From Syntrophobacterales bacterium (GTDB lineage Bacteria; Desulfobacterota; Syntrophorhabdia; Syntrophorhabdales; WCHB1-27), in NCBI GenBank assembly GCA_017881765.1, contig JADGQN010000316.1, positions 1 through 5,871 of the forward strand: DNA of 5,871 nt. Direction: 5' to 3'. Each line of letters begins with the position of its first letter. Within the stretch, counting starts at the first letter, position 1. Made by a program: the position numbers and the translations under genes. The notes under the pieces were generated by a model. That model searched no databases, was not told where the DNA came from, and worked only from the letters and a program-made list of their open reading frames with translations. This document shows, one piece after another, positions 5,683-5,871 of the stretch.

Positions 5683-5697
5683 TACTGCTTACTGCTT
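5682..5697 (-). repeat. 7-bp tandem duplication at the gspH-gspI junction
   Basis: On the plus strand TTACTGC occurs twice in a row (5682-5688, 5689-5695) and the period continues two more bases. In coding orientation this places GCAGTAA twice, so the gspH stop TAA (5689-5691) is followed by a second copy that merges with the gspI start as TAATG. A single copy would have given a direct TAATG stop-start overlap. The duplication moves the two codons apart by seven bases. Confidence 0.7.
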
Positions 5698-5871
5698 CAG
5701 GGTCACTGTTCCCACTATCGGGTCTGTAACGATGCGGATTATTCTTTTCTTGCTCCATAGATCAATTATGGCTCCTTCAATGCCACCGGTGGCTTCGAAG
5801 ACTATGCGATATGTTCCGCCCTGGACTTCTCCGAGAAGTGGGTCTGTCACTTTGATGCCAATTTCCGGCGG
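5689..5871 (-). CDS. gspH: C-terminal part of a GspH-like minor pseudopilin (5' part outside window)
   Basis: The last 60 codons are visible, starting beyond 5871 and ending at TAA 5689-5691. The peptide has an alternating strand pattern: GIKVTDPLLGEVQGGTYRIVFEATG, then GAIIDLWSKKRIIRIVTDP, then VGTVTLKQ. A beta-rich C-terminus closing with a Gly-containing hairpin and a short final strand of the GTVTL type is typical of GspH and FimT-like pseudopilins. The prepilin leader and helix are not in the window. Position directly before gspI supports GspH; another pseudopilin such as GspG is less likely given the order. It is co-transcribed with gspI. Confidence 0.75.
   Translation of the reverse strand, partial: PPEIGIKVTDPLLGEVQGGTYRIVFEATGGIEGAIIDLWSKKRIIRIVTDPIVGTVTLKQ

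Overview
This window is the distal part of a type II secretion system (T2SS, general secretory pathway) operon from a Gram-negative bacterium with a GC-rich, tightly packed genome. All recognisable operon genes lie on the minus strand. In transcription order (right to left) they are the end of a gspH-like pseudopilin gene, then gspI, gspJ, gspK, gspL, gspM and a gspC-like gene. Stop and start codons overlap or nearly touch at every junction, so the genes are almost certainly co-transcribed and translationally coupled. The promoter must lie beyond position 5871. The H-I-J-K-L-M-C order, the PilM/PilN-like build of GspL and the PDZ-less GspC fit non-gammaproteobacterial lineages such as Desulfobacterota or Nitrospirota. 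That placement is an inference from memory of such clusters, not a demonstrated assignment.

Layout: 1-170 (+) is the C-terminal end of an unidentified membrane protein, convergent with the operon. 171-246 is a short convergent spacer with one weak hairpin. 247-1044 (-) is gspC-like, 1046-1597 (-) gspM, 1597-3123 (-) gspL, 3120-4166 (-) gspK, 4163-5062 (-) gspJ, 5059-5682 (-) gspI, and 5689-5871 (-) the 3' end of gspH. No gspD, gspE, gspF or gspG is in the window. The operon ends at gspC, so the secretin gene is not immediately downstream.

The products would work together in the inner membrane and periplasm. GspH, I, J and K are minor pseudopilins that start or cap the pseudopilus. GspL and GspM form the inner-membrane assembly platform that binds the GspE ATPase. 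GspC links that platform to the outer-membrane secretin.

The most unusual part is how repetitive DNA has entered the coding sequences. The leader-peptide region of gspI contains a complete 126-bp element with perfect 17-bp terminal inverted repeats and a palindromic centre. Its length is a multiple of three and it is read through in frame, giving a 51-residue prepilin leader in place of a short one. The neighbouring gspJ carries, at the equivalent place, a half copy of the same element (48 of 56 bases identical by eye) joined to a different G/C-rich palindrome, giving a 52-residue leader. Separately, GspJ carries a 51-residue Gln/Gly-rich insertion, and GspK carries a small tandem repeat of similar composition. 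GspC and GspI end in Pro/Ala-rich low-complexity tails.
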